DNA from: Vigna angularis
Lineage: Eukaryota > Streptophyta > Magnoliopsida > Fabales > Fabaceae
Assembly (NCBI RefSeq): GCF_016808095.1
Contig: NC_068971.1
Coordinates: 20,882,501-20,946,500 of the forward strand
Direction of reading: 5' to 3'
DNA length: 64,000 nt
Part shown: positions 1-11,127 of the stretch, one piece after another
Position numbering within the stretch: position 1 is the first letter of the stretch
Layout of the letters: each line of letters opens with the position of its first letter
Notes under the pieces: model-generated
Seen by the model: only the letters and a program-made list of their open reading frames with translations
What the model was told of the DNA's origin: nothing
Databases searched by the model: none
Position numbers and translations under genes: made by a program

Positions 1-93
1 TTAATTAAAAAATTATAAATTCAATTAATTAATGCATAATTATGTTAGAGTAATGAAAAAGGTTTGCACAAAATGTTTCTAAACAAAATCCAG

Positions 94-395
<302 letters not shown>

Positions 396-552
396 ACAGA
401 AGGGATTTCATTGATATAAATTTTATTAAGTAAGGACGTAATTGATGCACTTTTTAAAGGATGAACTAATTTGACATTTTCGAGCGAAACTGGGGACAAA
501 ATAGGATATTAAGCCTTTAATTTAAATAATTCACATCTCCAACTTGTTTGGT

Positions 553-882
553 CAATATAAACATGATGTTGTCATTCTGATTTATCATTTGTCGCAGAAG
601 TGAAATTAAGAAAAACAAAAGTGCACTGAATTTCAAATTGGAATTTAATCTTAATAAATTTGTTATCATCATGCTCATAGTTTAACTTCTACTCTTTTCA
701 TTTCTATGATTTATCAATTATAAACATGATGTTGTCATTCTTATTTATCATTTGTCATAGAAGTGAAATTAAGAAAAACAAAACACACTGAATTTCAAAT
801 TGGAATTTAAACTTAATAAATTTGTTACCATCACGCTCATAGTTTAACTTCTACTCCTTTCATTTCTATGATTTTATCAAAA
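553..882. repeat. Tandem duplication, two copies of about 163 bp
   Basis: The segment beginning with ATAAACATGATGTTGTCATT near 555 recurs at about 718 with roughly 93-95 percent identity by eye. Both copies run through to TTTCATTTCTATGATTT. No coding potential is seen. Confidence 0.85.
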
Positions 883-1517
883 TTGGTATTAAGAAACTAA
901 ATGTTTTGCAACTATTATGGGTTGATGTTAACATCTTTTCGTGGGGGGTTCTTATTTTTTTTTTAGTTTTGAAATTACTGTAGACTTTAGTTTTTTACAA
1001 ATTTAACAACAATCAGAAGGTAAAAGATATAACACAACCCTCTAATCAAAAATCAACATCAACATAATCAATTATTTTGTTATTAAAGTGGAAAAAAAAT
1101 GAACAAACAGATCAAAAGCAACAAATTGCGGTGTCGTGGGTTCTTGTGTGTGGATGTGAGAGAGGATGGAGATGAAAGAGAAACAAATTGGATAAGCAAG
1201 GAAGGTGGATTAGGGTTAAGTGAGAGTTTTTGATTTTTTCAGTTGAAGCTACGGTAGGGATGACAGAGAGAACGTTGGAGTGAGAGAGATCAAAGAGAAA
1301 AGGTTGAGAGGAATGAGAGATGAGAGAGAAAGATGTGAGTAAGGGTTGATGGATTTCTTGTTTTTTTTTTTAGTTTTGAGAATGGAAATTATTCAACTAC
1401 CCTTGACCTTAAAACTTAGAATTCATAATATATGAGGATATTTTTGTCTACTAAAACCCGGTACACTTTGCTAAAATGTACCAACTGAAAAAAAACTTAC
1501 TACGCATGTTAACAAAC

Positions 1518-1587
<70 letters not shown>

Positions 1588-2325
1588 TTACAATAAAATA
1601 TTTTTACTACTTTACAAAAATGTTTACATATCTCATAAAATATGGTTAAACTAAGAAATTTTAGTAATCTAAATAATTATAATAGAGAGAAAAACATTAA
1701 AAAATATTAAAGGTAGGATTTCCAATGTTTGCTTTTTTTTTTTTACCTAACCAAATATTTGATTTATCCTCTATGCAGTGTGTTTGGTCGAAATTATGTA
1801 ACTAAAATCTAAAAGATAATAAGTATATGTTATCCAAATAATAAAGAAAGCAAAAGTAAAACTTCTTTATCTCTCTTAAAACTTTAGTGTGTAAAATTAC
1901 ACAGTAAAGATATTATCTTAGTGAAGTTGTCATATGTGTGCGATCAAAATCACACTAATGTATATTGTTTATCAATGACACTTAAAATAGGTCTATAACA
2001 ATGATTTTTAAATTATTGTTGTTTTAGTCATCGTTAAAACTTCAAACAAATGATAACGATTTTTAAAGCTATCATCAAAACTTAAAACAATAACAGTAAA
2101 TGAGAATCGTTGTGAAAAACATGAAAAAAAATATATAAATATTTTAATTGGATAAACGACAAAGATTGCTATAAAGAACCGTTCTTAAAAGTATAAACGA
2201 TGTTATAAGTGTTTTCTTTTTAATTTCAGATTTATTTTTTTAAAGCCACACTTCCTACATAAATTTTCAAAATCCATTTTTCAACCATGACAACATTTTA
2301 CCATATTCTAAACAAAACTTAATAA
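883..2325. other. AT-rich non-coding stretch
   Basis: No gene recognised. It includes a purine-rich GAGAGA segment around 1150-1350 and a (TA)n run at 1520-1581, then AT-rich sequence up to the Pack-MULE target duplication at 2326. Confidence 0.6.
1520..1581. repeat. (TA)n microsatellite
   Basis: About 31 uninterrupted TA units. Confidence 0.95.
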
Positions 2326-2334
2326 AAATATTTA

Positions 2335-3990
2335 GGTTAAACCCCTTCAAAAGTTCCTATTTATGTGAGTTTTTCTCAGTTAGATCCCCTTCTTATCGGT
2401 TTCACCAATTTAATCATTTATAATGAAAAATTGACTCAATTGAGCCATTGCAGTTAAATTGGTTTAACGGAGTTAAATTTTTTATGACCTGTGATATTGA
2501 CTTGGACAGTTTTTAAATGTGGCATTGAGAGACCATTATACGTGACATTTGATAAAAAAAACATTTTAAAAATTGGGTTTCGAAAACTCCATCACCGCCG
2601 CGCACCTCGAACACCTCCATTGTCATCCCCAGCTTCCCCTTCCTCCCTTTCGTCGCTCCTTGCATTCTTACCGTGAACTGCTTCTTCCCTGTCACCCTAA
2701 AGTTTAGCTTCTTCACCACCACCTCCAGCTTCACCATCACCGACGACGCTGAGTGCTTCGATATGAACATCGATGGCAACCACTTCCTCGTCTCGAACAG
2801 ATTACTCAGATCAAACATGTGCGACAATGAGGATATTATCTCGAAAGCATTGTAAGACGGACGAGCCGGCTTGGACCCGATCAGTTCCCCAGAATGGTTG
2901 CCTCTGCTGTTACCATCTTCATTGTCGTTGACGTTTCCACTGCCACCGACATTATCCCCGTTGAAGTTGATGTTATCCTCCACAACTGTCTCCTTCATGG
3001 ATAACGCAATGGGGCACATGAACCCAACTTGGAACCAATGATCCTTCATGATGTCAGGAATGGAATACCTCTTCTCTGGGTCTACAACCAGCAAATTAGA
3101 GATCAAGCATCTCGCCTCGAGTGAAATCCATTTAGGGAATGCATAATCAGCTTTGAAAGACTTACTGTAAATCCTCATCACATTCTCACACTAAAAGGGA
3201 AAATACCCAGAAAGAAGCGCGAAGAGGATCACCCCACACGACCATATATCAGCCTTCGACCCATCGTTGCCCTTCTTTTTCAGAACCTCCAGCGTCACGA
3301 GCATCCCGTCAGATCTGCACTGATCAGGTAGCGCAGACAAGCCGAAGTCTGACACTTTCAGGTCTTCGTTCTCGTCGAGGAGCAGATTCTCCAGCTTCAA
3401 ATCACGGTGGGTGACGCGTTTTGTGTCCAGCGCGATTTAGGGTTCATGGCTAATTTTGGGGGTTTTCAAATTTGTGATTATGTTTTCTCTTTACAGGTAT
3501 CAAATGGTTTAATGGAGAAGAAAATAGATCATGATGAGTTCGGTTGCAACGAGAAGAGCTTGAGTGCTGGATGGAAGGAGATGAATTAAAGCGAACATGG
3601 CGGAGTCACGATTTTGATTTTGTGGTTACTTGATTGCAGGTTGATGGTACACGAGGAAGATGATGGTGGTTTTGAGGCGCGATTAGCTTCTCTATGATGG
3701 TTCTGGGTGGTGCTTGACTGTAATGGAATACGACTTTTTTTAAAAAAATTTAATCAAAATGTTAAAATGTTTGTAAATTCCACGTAGAGCTCTATGAATG
3801 TCATGTTTAAAAAACTTGTCACGTCAACCTCCCACTTCATAAAAAACTTAACCTCGTTAAGCCAATTTAACAACAGGGGGTCTAATTGACTCAAATTAGC
3901 ATTTTTTAAGACTAAATTGGAGATTCTAATAAAACGGAGATCGAACTGGGAAAAGCCCACATAAATAGGGGCTTCCGAAGGGGTTTAACC
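2335..3990. mobile_element. Pack-MULE (Mutator-like, non-autonomous) with captured kinase fragment
   Basis: The ends are inverted: GGTTAAACCCCTTC at 2335 and GAAGGGGTTTAACC ending at 3990. The terminal inverted repeats extend about 145 bp each, with moderate identity by eye. A perfect 9-bp direct repeat AAATATTTA flanks the element (2326-2334 and 3991-3999), which is the Mutator-superfamily signature. There is no transposase; the interior holds a broken CIPK fragment on the minus strand. A further short piece on the plus strand (about 3407-3589) looks exonic, with a TTTACAG acceptor-like site, but was not identified. An element with MULE termini plus host gene fragments fits the Pack-MULE definition. 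Confidence 0.88.
2598..3409 (-). pseudogene. Captured CBL-interacting protein kinase (CIPK) fragment
   Basis: The minus-strand translation starts at the catalytic-loop HRDLK. It continues through the DFG motif ([12 protein letters not shown]), the [17 protein letters not shown] segment, and a C-terminal regulatory part with the NAF motif (NAFEIISSL) followed by the KLNFRVTGKK region. This order is that of SnRK3/CIPK kinases. The kinase N-lobe (glycine loop, VAIK lysine) is absent. About ten residues of the activation segment, including the APE motif region, are deleted in frame between LVT and EVLKKKG. A TAG stop sits at 3191-3193 where CIPKs usually have Gln after the GYxPF motif. The fragment cannot encode an active kinase. 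No introns interrupt it, so the donor was an intronless CIPK or a processed copy. It lies wholly within the Pack-MULE. Confidence 0.85.
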
Positions 3991-4091
3991 AAATATTTAT
4001 AATAAGTTAACAAAAGGCTGACAACACATAAATAGGGGCTTCCGAAAGAGTTTAACCAAATATTTATAATAAGTTAACAAAAGGCTGACAA
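3958..4091. repeat. 67-bp tandem duplication across the Pack-MULE right end
   Basis: The sequence from CACATAAATAGGGGCTTCCG at 3958 to GGCTGACAA at 4024 is repeated at 4025-4091 with about two substitutions. Each copy holds the last ~33 bp of the TIR, the 9-bp target duplication and downstream flank, so it arose after insertion. Confidence 0.93.
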
Positions 4092-4678
4092 CACGGTTTG
4101 AATGAAGTGAATATTTCTAAATTCTTACACCATAATCTAAATGACTAAATAAAATACATTTTAAAATTAAAAACCATCTAAAGTTTAAAAATAAATAATA
4201 TTAATTAAATTTAAAAATAAACAATATTTAATATCTAACCCAGAATGTAGGTACAAAGGAATGCATAATTGTATGGAAAAGAGTGTCGAGAGGGAGACTA
4301 GCACCAACAAGGAGGGAGGCACAAAAGAAGGAAAACATCATAGGCACACATGACGAACTTGACTAGGGTGGAGGAATGATTGACGAACGAAACCACGAGC
4401 GATGTGGAGACTACCAATAACGATGTAAACGTGAAGCCTAGTATAATTAATATATACTCACTTAAGTCTGCATTTTAATATGGAGAGTTTGGTGTGGAGT
4501 TAATTAAGATGCAAACTTATAGAATATTAGGAGTCATAATTATAAAATATTAGGATCATATAATTATGAAATATTATGAGTTATATAATTATGGAATATA
4601 AGAAGTCATATAATAAACTCTATATTTCCTAATAGAACATTTAATCTCTTTGTGCCTAGAGATTTTTCTTTATTGGAG
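4092..4678. other. AT-rich intergenic sequence
   Basis: No gene or named repeat recognised. Short, imperfect repeats of ATTATGGAATAT/AGGAGTCATATAAT type occur around 4510-4620. Confidence 0.5.
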
Positions 4679-5325
4679 CAAAGACATTGTCTCGACACCT
4701 TTTTGCTTCTTAGGAGGTCAACTTATTACCATTGAGTACAGAATAGCTTACGCATTTAGCATAACGCTATTAGACACTTTGACTTGTAAGTCGTTTAGCG
4801 TTGCATTTGGAAGCTTTTAACCTAGTTGTTTTCCTAAGGTTTTCCTATGTTAATGGATGATTTGGAAATCTTGTTTCTAGCACTTATGTTTTTGTGTATC
4901 TTATTCTTCTGGTTTAAATGTTTTTAGATTCTTGTCTCATTTAATGTTATTTTATTAATCTTATTTAATGTTTCTAGCACTTATGTTTTTAGATTCTTCT
5001 GGTTTAAATGTTTCCTACGTTATACGATGTTTTTGCACTAGTGATCAAAGACATTGTCTCGACACCTTTTTGCTTCTTAAGAGGTCAACTTATTACCATT
5101 GAGTACAGAATAGCTTACGCATTTAGCATAACGCTATTAGACACTTTGACTTGTAAGTCGTTTAGCGTTGCATTTGGAAGCTTTTAACCTAGTTGTTTTC
5201 CTAAGGTTTTCCTATGTTAATGGATGATTTGGAAATCTTGTTTCTAGCACTTATGTTTCTATGTATCTTATTCTTCTGGTTTAAATGTTTTTAGATTCTT
5301 GTCTCATTTAATGTTATTTTATTAA
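4679..5325. repeat. Two direct copies of a ~280-bp segment
   Basis: Positions 4679-4958 (starting CAAAGACATTGTCTCGACAC) recur at 5046-5325 with only a few differences. They are separated by 87 bp that itself repeats part of the unit (TTTCTAGCACTTATGTTTTT). The pair sits just upstream of an LTR-like segment and may be its 5' part; that is unproven. Confidence 0.9.
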
Positions 5326-5339
5326 ACTTCATAACATGA

Positions 5340-6431
5340 AAGTGTTTAGACATATGAGTCTTATAGACGATTTTGTCTTAACACAGGGGCACTAAGCACT
5401 CCATTTTGGCGCTGAGCGACATTTTTACTATGGGTTTTGAGCACTAGGTGAGGGTAGGATCGTTGGGCAAGTTAATAGTGAAGGATAACTATATGTTTCA
5501 GGTGTTGAGCGAAATTTCTTGTTAGGTTCGGAGAACTCTTTGTTTGCACTCTCGCTCGGTGCTAGGTGAGCTCGCTGGGTGAGCATGGTCTGGTGTTGAG
5601 TGCCATGATTCTGGTGCTGAGCGCGAGGATTCTAGTGTTGAGCGCAAGGATTCTAGCGTTGGGCGCCCTGTATAAAGGTTTGGTTCTTATGAATGGAAAT
5701 GTTTTTATACTTTAATGTTGGTTTAGTAATATCTATTGAATTACATTATGGTTTATGCATGAGGTTATGTATGTATTAAAGTATGGTTTGAAAAGAGTTT
5801 TTAAGGAAAAATTTTGATGGTTGTTTCAAGTAGTGTATGTATTATTGTAGGAGCTCAGTCTTGGGGGTTATCCTGAAATTCTAATGGATATTCATTCTCA
5901 AGTAGAGAGGGGTGAGACATGTGGTGAAAATAGCATGAGGTCCTAGTCTAGAGGCTTTAGGGCCTAAGGCGTTTAACAGACTAACCTTGTGTGTAGTAGG
6001 ATGAAACCTATTGACAATGACTTGTAGAGTAGTAGACGCACCACAAGTGCACAACCCACCATAGCTTGACAATAATACATGTATCCGGATGTTTGAGTCC
6101 AGATGTTATAATATGTTTAAATGTTGTGCTTAGTTTGAAAGTGAAAATATTATATGTTATTTTGTGAATTCTATGTTTTATTCTTTTCATATTAGTTTAC
6201 TTTTGTTGTTTTTGTTTGTTTATGTGTTTGTTTTATTTTTTGCAATGACCATCTTAATGGTGTGAGCTTAGATGATATCAAGAATGAGCAGGTACTAGGA
6301 AACGATGAAGCTAAGGTGTAGAATAGAAAGTTTGGTTTCAATATTATCTTATTTATTAAAGACCTTATTACTTTTTTTTTGGTTAAGTGCAATAATTTGG
6401 AATGTTATGTGTTATAATTTGGAATGTTACA
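5340..6431 (+). mobile_element. Gypsy-type LTR remnant (probable solo LTR, left end not located)
   Basis: The segment at 5853-6080 (TCCTGAAATTCTAATGG, TCTCAAGTAGAGAGGGGTGA, and later a GCAATGACCAT...GTGTGAGC stretch) matches, in the same order, blocks in the intact gypsy LTRs at 25.3 and 32.5 kb and in the LTR at 35.3-35.9 kb. It ends in GGAATGTTACA at 6431, like the intact LTR end GGGATGTTACA. The part at 5385-5670 holds degenerate GCGCTGAGCG/GTTGAGCGC repeats. No coding sequence. Confidence 0.55.
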
Positions 6432-6455
6432 AATAAGGTCTCTATATAAATATTA

Positions 6456-7062
6456 GGTTTAATCCTTTTCGACATCCCTATTTATGTACGAATGTCTCAA
6501 TTGGGTCCTCGTTTTTTAAAGTGTATCAAAATGGTCCCTAATTTTGAAAATTAATATCAATTGAGTCCTTTCCGTTAAGTTGGTTGGACGGCGTTAAAAA
6601 AATTGATGAGTGGATGCTGAGATGACGAACGAACGCTCGTCCACCAGCGAACGAACGCTCGTCCACCAGCGAACGAACGCTCGTTCACCAGAGAACGAAC
6701 GCTCGTCGACCTCTTACTGCTGGACGACCGTTCGTTCCACACTGGACGAGCGTTCGTTCGGTGGTCGACGAGCGTTCGTTCGCTGATGGACGAGCGTTCG
6801 TTCGGTGGTCGACGAGCGTTCGTTCGCTGATGGACGAGCGTTCGTTCGCTGATGGACGAGCGTTCGTTCGCTGGTGGACGAGCGTTCATTCGTCATCTCA
6901 GTATCCACTCATCAATTTTTTTAACGCCGTCCAGCCAACTTAACGGAAAAGACTCAATTGATATCAATTTTCAAAATTAGGGACCATTTTGATACACTTT
7001 AGAAAACGAGGACCCAATTGAGACATTCGTACATAAATAGGGATGTCGAAAAGGATTAAACC
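6456..7062. mobile_element. 607-bp fold-back MULE, non-autonomous
   Basis: The ends are GGTTTAATCCTTTTCGACAT at 6456 and its inverse ending at 7062. A perfect 9-bp target duplication TAAATATTA flanks it (6447-6455 and 7063-7071). The TIRs run about 170 bp and then continue into an inner inverted pair of minisatellite arms: about four 22-bp units of type GAACGAACGCTCGTCCACCA on the left and about six inverted units on the right, around a loop near 6714-6750. There is no transposase. The TIR resembles those of the elements at 2335 and 43590 (GGTT(T/A)AA start, GGCGTTAAA about 140 bp in). Confidence 0.9.
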
Positions 7063-7071
7063 TAAATATTA

Positions 7072-10000
7072 TTGTTTTTTTTATTATTTTATTTTATATA
7101 TCCTTTACAAAACCTTCATTTGATACGAAAAGAAGATAGCATATAACATTATCTTCTTTCTTTGATTTTTGTAATAAACAATTATTCTCTACTAACGGAA
7201 TCTATAAAAAATATAGTCTTACGACTTTAGAGTAGTTCTATTAAATTTGGAACTATATACAAGATAAGTTTTAAAATTTTAAATCCACTTCTACTATTAC
7301 TAATTTGATTTTATTGATGCTATTTTCAACCTTAACTTTGATATTTTAAATATTTAAAATTAATTTTAAGCAAAATAAAAAAGCCTTGGTCTTAAAATTA
7401 TTATTATTACTATCATTATGAATTATTTTCATTATATTAACTATATAGGATTTTAAATTAAAGTTGATTTTTATTTCTGTATTGATGTATTTATACATGA
7501 CAGAATATTAAAATGTTATTTAATTAGTACTTAGTTCCATTGTATTAATAAATCATATCTCAATATCTTAACTAGTTTAAAATTAGTGTAATTTTAAAAG
7601 AAGTATTTTTAAATCTGTCCAATACTAAAAGAAAAGCATAATGCTTGTGGATTTCAAAAGAAAATCCAAATCATTGAAGAAAAGTAACTTGCTTTCCAGA
7701 ACACTCAAATCAAACCAAGAATCTGGAAAACACTCATGTCGACATCATGTTAACATTATGAACTAAACTTTGATGTCTTTCTGCTCTTAAGAATTTTCTC
7801 TGCATGTTTCTCACTATTTAAAAATTTTATTAAAATATAATAATTGATATTAGTTTTTCTTGTTGTTAAACTATTGACAATATCTACATAATTGATGTGG
7901 TTAGTAAACTCCCGTATATGTTACTATATTTTGTTTAAATTATGTTAAAAATACAAAACAAATAAATAAACTTTGGAAAAATGTTCTGGTGGCGTCAATA
8001 CATTTATTAATGTTTGCATTTAGATATGAAAACTGGCTAATATATTGAATCACTTTGAGAACATTAACCATAAAATAATTAGGAGTACATAGGAAAGAGT
8101 TTGAGAAATCCTATTAAACAGTCTTTTTATACATAAAAAATGTACATTGAAAAAATGTTACCAACACTTCTCATATCTCATTATTCAAATTTGACTATTA
8201 CTGTTATGACGAGTGTACGTAGATAAAATGTTGAAATCATTACTTTAATGGAAAGGTCTTCAAAGTGGACCACCAAATGACGTACCTTGGCTTATGTTAT
8301 ATATATATATATTATGGATATGTTGAACAATAATTAAGTAGATTAAATCAATAAGGCTATGAGAACTGAGTCAATAATGTATTTTAAAAAATACGTATTT
8401 TAAGATTCCGTTGGTGAGGAATGAAATGAATTTGTTTTTAGTAAAAAAAAATATCTTTGTTCAAATAATTATAAAATGAAAGGATTTTTTTTTGTTGAAT
8501 TATTTTGAAGACAAATACTAATACTAATATTATTTCACTCTCAAATTCATGAGAATTTAAAATAATAATATGAAAAGTAAAGATAATTAAGTAAATATTT
8601 TTCTAACGTATGTTTGTATTATAGATGATTTGGTTTTTGTAAATGATATTAAGAAAAGATATTATTTATAATAGTGATAGATGAATTAATTTGATTTGTT
8701 TTGGTTGAGTTTGACCTGTAAAATTGAAACGAGTTGAATTTACTTGCCCTAGTTAAAAAGTTGTGATTCAACTTCTCAAAAATTAATAAAGGTGATAGCT
8801 AACTTTTTTTTTAAATGTTTTTTAATTTTTTAAAATCTATATGTATATATATAATTAAATATATTTTTAATTTTTAAATTAGAAATGACAAAGTCATGAC
8901 TTATAAATTTATCAAAATTTAACTCGTCAAATTAACAAGACTAAAAAGAGAATTGAAGGGAGCTAGTCTAATAATATATTTTTAAATTAAGAATCATAAT
9001 AAAAAATAATTTAAAACATTAACTTTTTTATATTATTTTTTTAAAATACAAATATGTAATAGTATTATTACTTAAATAATTTATATTTACAAATTAATTT
9101 CAATTTTTAATTACAATAAAAATAATGTTTAACCAAATTTTCATATATTTTTATACATGTTTTTTTTTGTTTTTCATAGTTTTTAAAAATAAACTATAAT
9201 AACTATTCTCAATATTATATTTTTAGATCTTTTTATTTTTTTCATCATCCCATGATTTTGTTTATTACAAAATTAATAATGAATAAAATTATTAAGTATG
9301 TTTAATTTTTGTGTCTTCAAAATAGATAAGATCTGGGATATTGATATAATGAAAGAAAGAAAATAATTTTTATTATTTTAGTTATTGAATAAACTAATTA
9401 TCACTTAACATATTCTTTAAAAAAAATTATGATACTTCTAGAACTTTTAATAGAAAACAGTAGTCTTAATTATTTTCTTAACTTATTTTTTAATTCACAT
9501 CTCTTATTTAGAAAATTTAAGAAATATATGAACATACGACATTGAACCTGCTGTGCTCACACGTGATATTTGTTCCTCCGAATATTCCATCCAGTACTCA
9601 GAATACAACAACGTTCATTCGCCGCATTTCTGTGCATTAAGCATCTTTTTACTGAGTATTTAAACAGCGACATAAAATTATTCAAATATTATTCTTATAT
9701 GATAAATAACATTCTCTTAAGTCAAAGATATTACTTCTATTTTATAAATTCAACTGTTGCTATTATATTATTTTCATAAATTGAAAAAATAGATATGATA
9801 GTTCACCAACTTGATCCAGAAGTTTATCATGTCAATTTATCACAACACCTTAAAGAATAGTACTCCATTGTTTTCTTTTCAAGTATATATTTTTTACAAG
9901 TCTTATTTATTTATAATTTTCAAAATTTACAATGACACTATCACTTTCTTATCCGTTTTCTTACATTACCTTTAGTTAATTAAACATTTTAATATATAAT

Positions 10001-10233
10001 AATAATAATAATATAAAAAAAACATCATAACGCAACTGAAGAAGCAATATTAGCAGAAAAAAATAATTAACATAGTCTTTAAAAATTAAACTCAAACTAT
10101 ATAGAATGATGGTACTAAAATGGATAAACTGGAAGTTCTAATTTAACTTTTACACTACAATTTTGCAAAATAGATTCTTCCCTGAATAGCAGAAACAAAA
10201 CTGATTATTTTATTAAATTATAATAATCATAAT
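7072..10233. other. AT-rich intergenic region
   Basis: About 3 kb of strongly AT-rich sequence with no frame that resembles a known protein. It includes a short (TA)n near 8300. The last ~200 bases should contain the 3' UTR of the DUF506 gene, but no poly(A) signal was assigned. Confidence 0.5.
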
Positions 10234-11127
10234 CTAATAAACACTTCTACTTGGATCATCTTGTCCAAACAGCGCACCACTTCCAGCTTCAAAGACGGTG
10301 TTGTCGAACCCCACCAACCTGCAACTAACGCCATTCGCAGCCATCCGAACCGGGTCTGCAGCCATCCGAACCGGTTCTGCGGATCTGCGACATGGACCAA
10401 ACCACTTATTCTGCATGTACAGATTCTTCCTCCACGGTGGAACCGGAAGACCCTTGCTCCTGAAACACTGTCTCAATGCCTCACACAGCTTGGAAACTGT
10501 TTGTTTCAGCTCCTCCGCACATCCAACAAAGATGCAGGGAACGGCAGTCAGTACCTCCGAGAACAGTTGCGTCGGCCTCGCGATCTCAAACTGTGCGTGG
10601 AAGTCAAGGTCCACGAAGTATCGCCACGTGGTGCTTCCAGACTGGACCACGTCAATGAACTCATGGCTCCCACCAGAGGGGTCCGGTATGGTCTCGCATA
10701 CCACGGCGTTGTGCCGTCTGTCCCGGAGAAACCCTGCCACGTTCCCACGGAAGAGCGTTGCGTTTTGTTCTTTCAGAATTGCAAACTTTTCAACTGCTTC
10801 AGAAACATGCGCGATAAGTAAGTTTCGGTAAGCGTCCCCATTGTAGAGTGAGATTGCAAGACTGGCTGAGTTACTTGCAGAATCGGTGTCTTTGACTGAG
10901 TCAACTCGGTCACAGTCGGAGTCATCGAACTGTTTATCCTCGCTACAGCCGTTAGTGTCTTCTTCAAAGAAACCGTGGACGAGATTAGACAGGGAGAGAG
11001 AGTCGCTATCACCGGAACACTGGGTACTGCTGGAGTTAAAATTCCAGTGATCGGCACCAACGAGTCGGGCTCGAGCCTGATCGTCGAAGGGGTCAGTGAC
11101 TCGCTTCTTTCTTAGGAAAGTGCGCAT
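10234..11127 (-). CDS. DUF506 / PDDEXK_6-like plant protein, 297 aa
   Basis: This is an intronless frame of 297 codons starting MRTFLRKKRVTDPFDDQARA. The N-terminal ~90 residues are acidic and serine-rich (SDSLSLSNLVHGFFEED). The conserved DUF506 core follows: FLRDRRHNAVVCET at about 133-146, YFVDLDFHAQFEIARPT at about 170-186, and the diagnostic RSKGLPVPPWRKNLYMQNKW at about 223-242. DUF506 proteins are plant-specific, are assigned to the PD-(D/E)XK nuclease-like fold, and have no firmly established reaction. Some Arabidopsis members act in root-hair control. Base composition is richer in GC than the flanks, as expected of a real exon. An odd feature is a short internal repeat EPVRMAADPVRMAAN (about 251-265), produced by a duplicated 18-nt unit after the WFGP motif. 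The start is the first ATG of the frame; a GA-rich leader lies upstream. Confidence 0.9.
   Translation of the reverse strand: MRTFLRKKRVTDPFDDQARARLVGADHWNFNSSSTQCSGDSDSLSLSNLVHGFFEEDTNGCSEDKQFDDSDCDRVDSVKDTDSASNSASLAISLYNGDAYRNLLIAHVSEAVEKFAILKEQNATLFRGNVAGFLRDRRHNAVVCETIPDPSGGSHEFIDVVQSGSTTWRYFVDLDFHAQFEIARPTQLFSEVLTAVPCIFVGCAEELKQTVSKLCEALRQCFRSKGLPVPPWRKNLYMQNKWFGPCRRSAEPVRMAADPVRMAANGVSCRLVGFDNTVFEAGSGALFGQDDPSRSVY

Noticed and set aside
10261..10831. Plus-strand frames of 177-186 codons
   Set aside because: Antisense shadows of the DUF506 gene.
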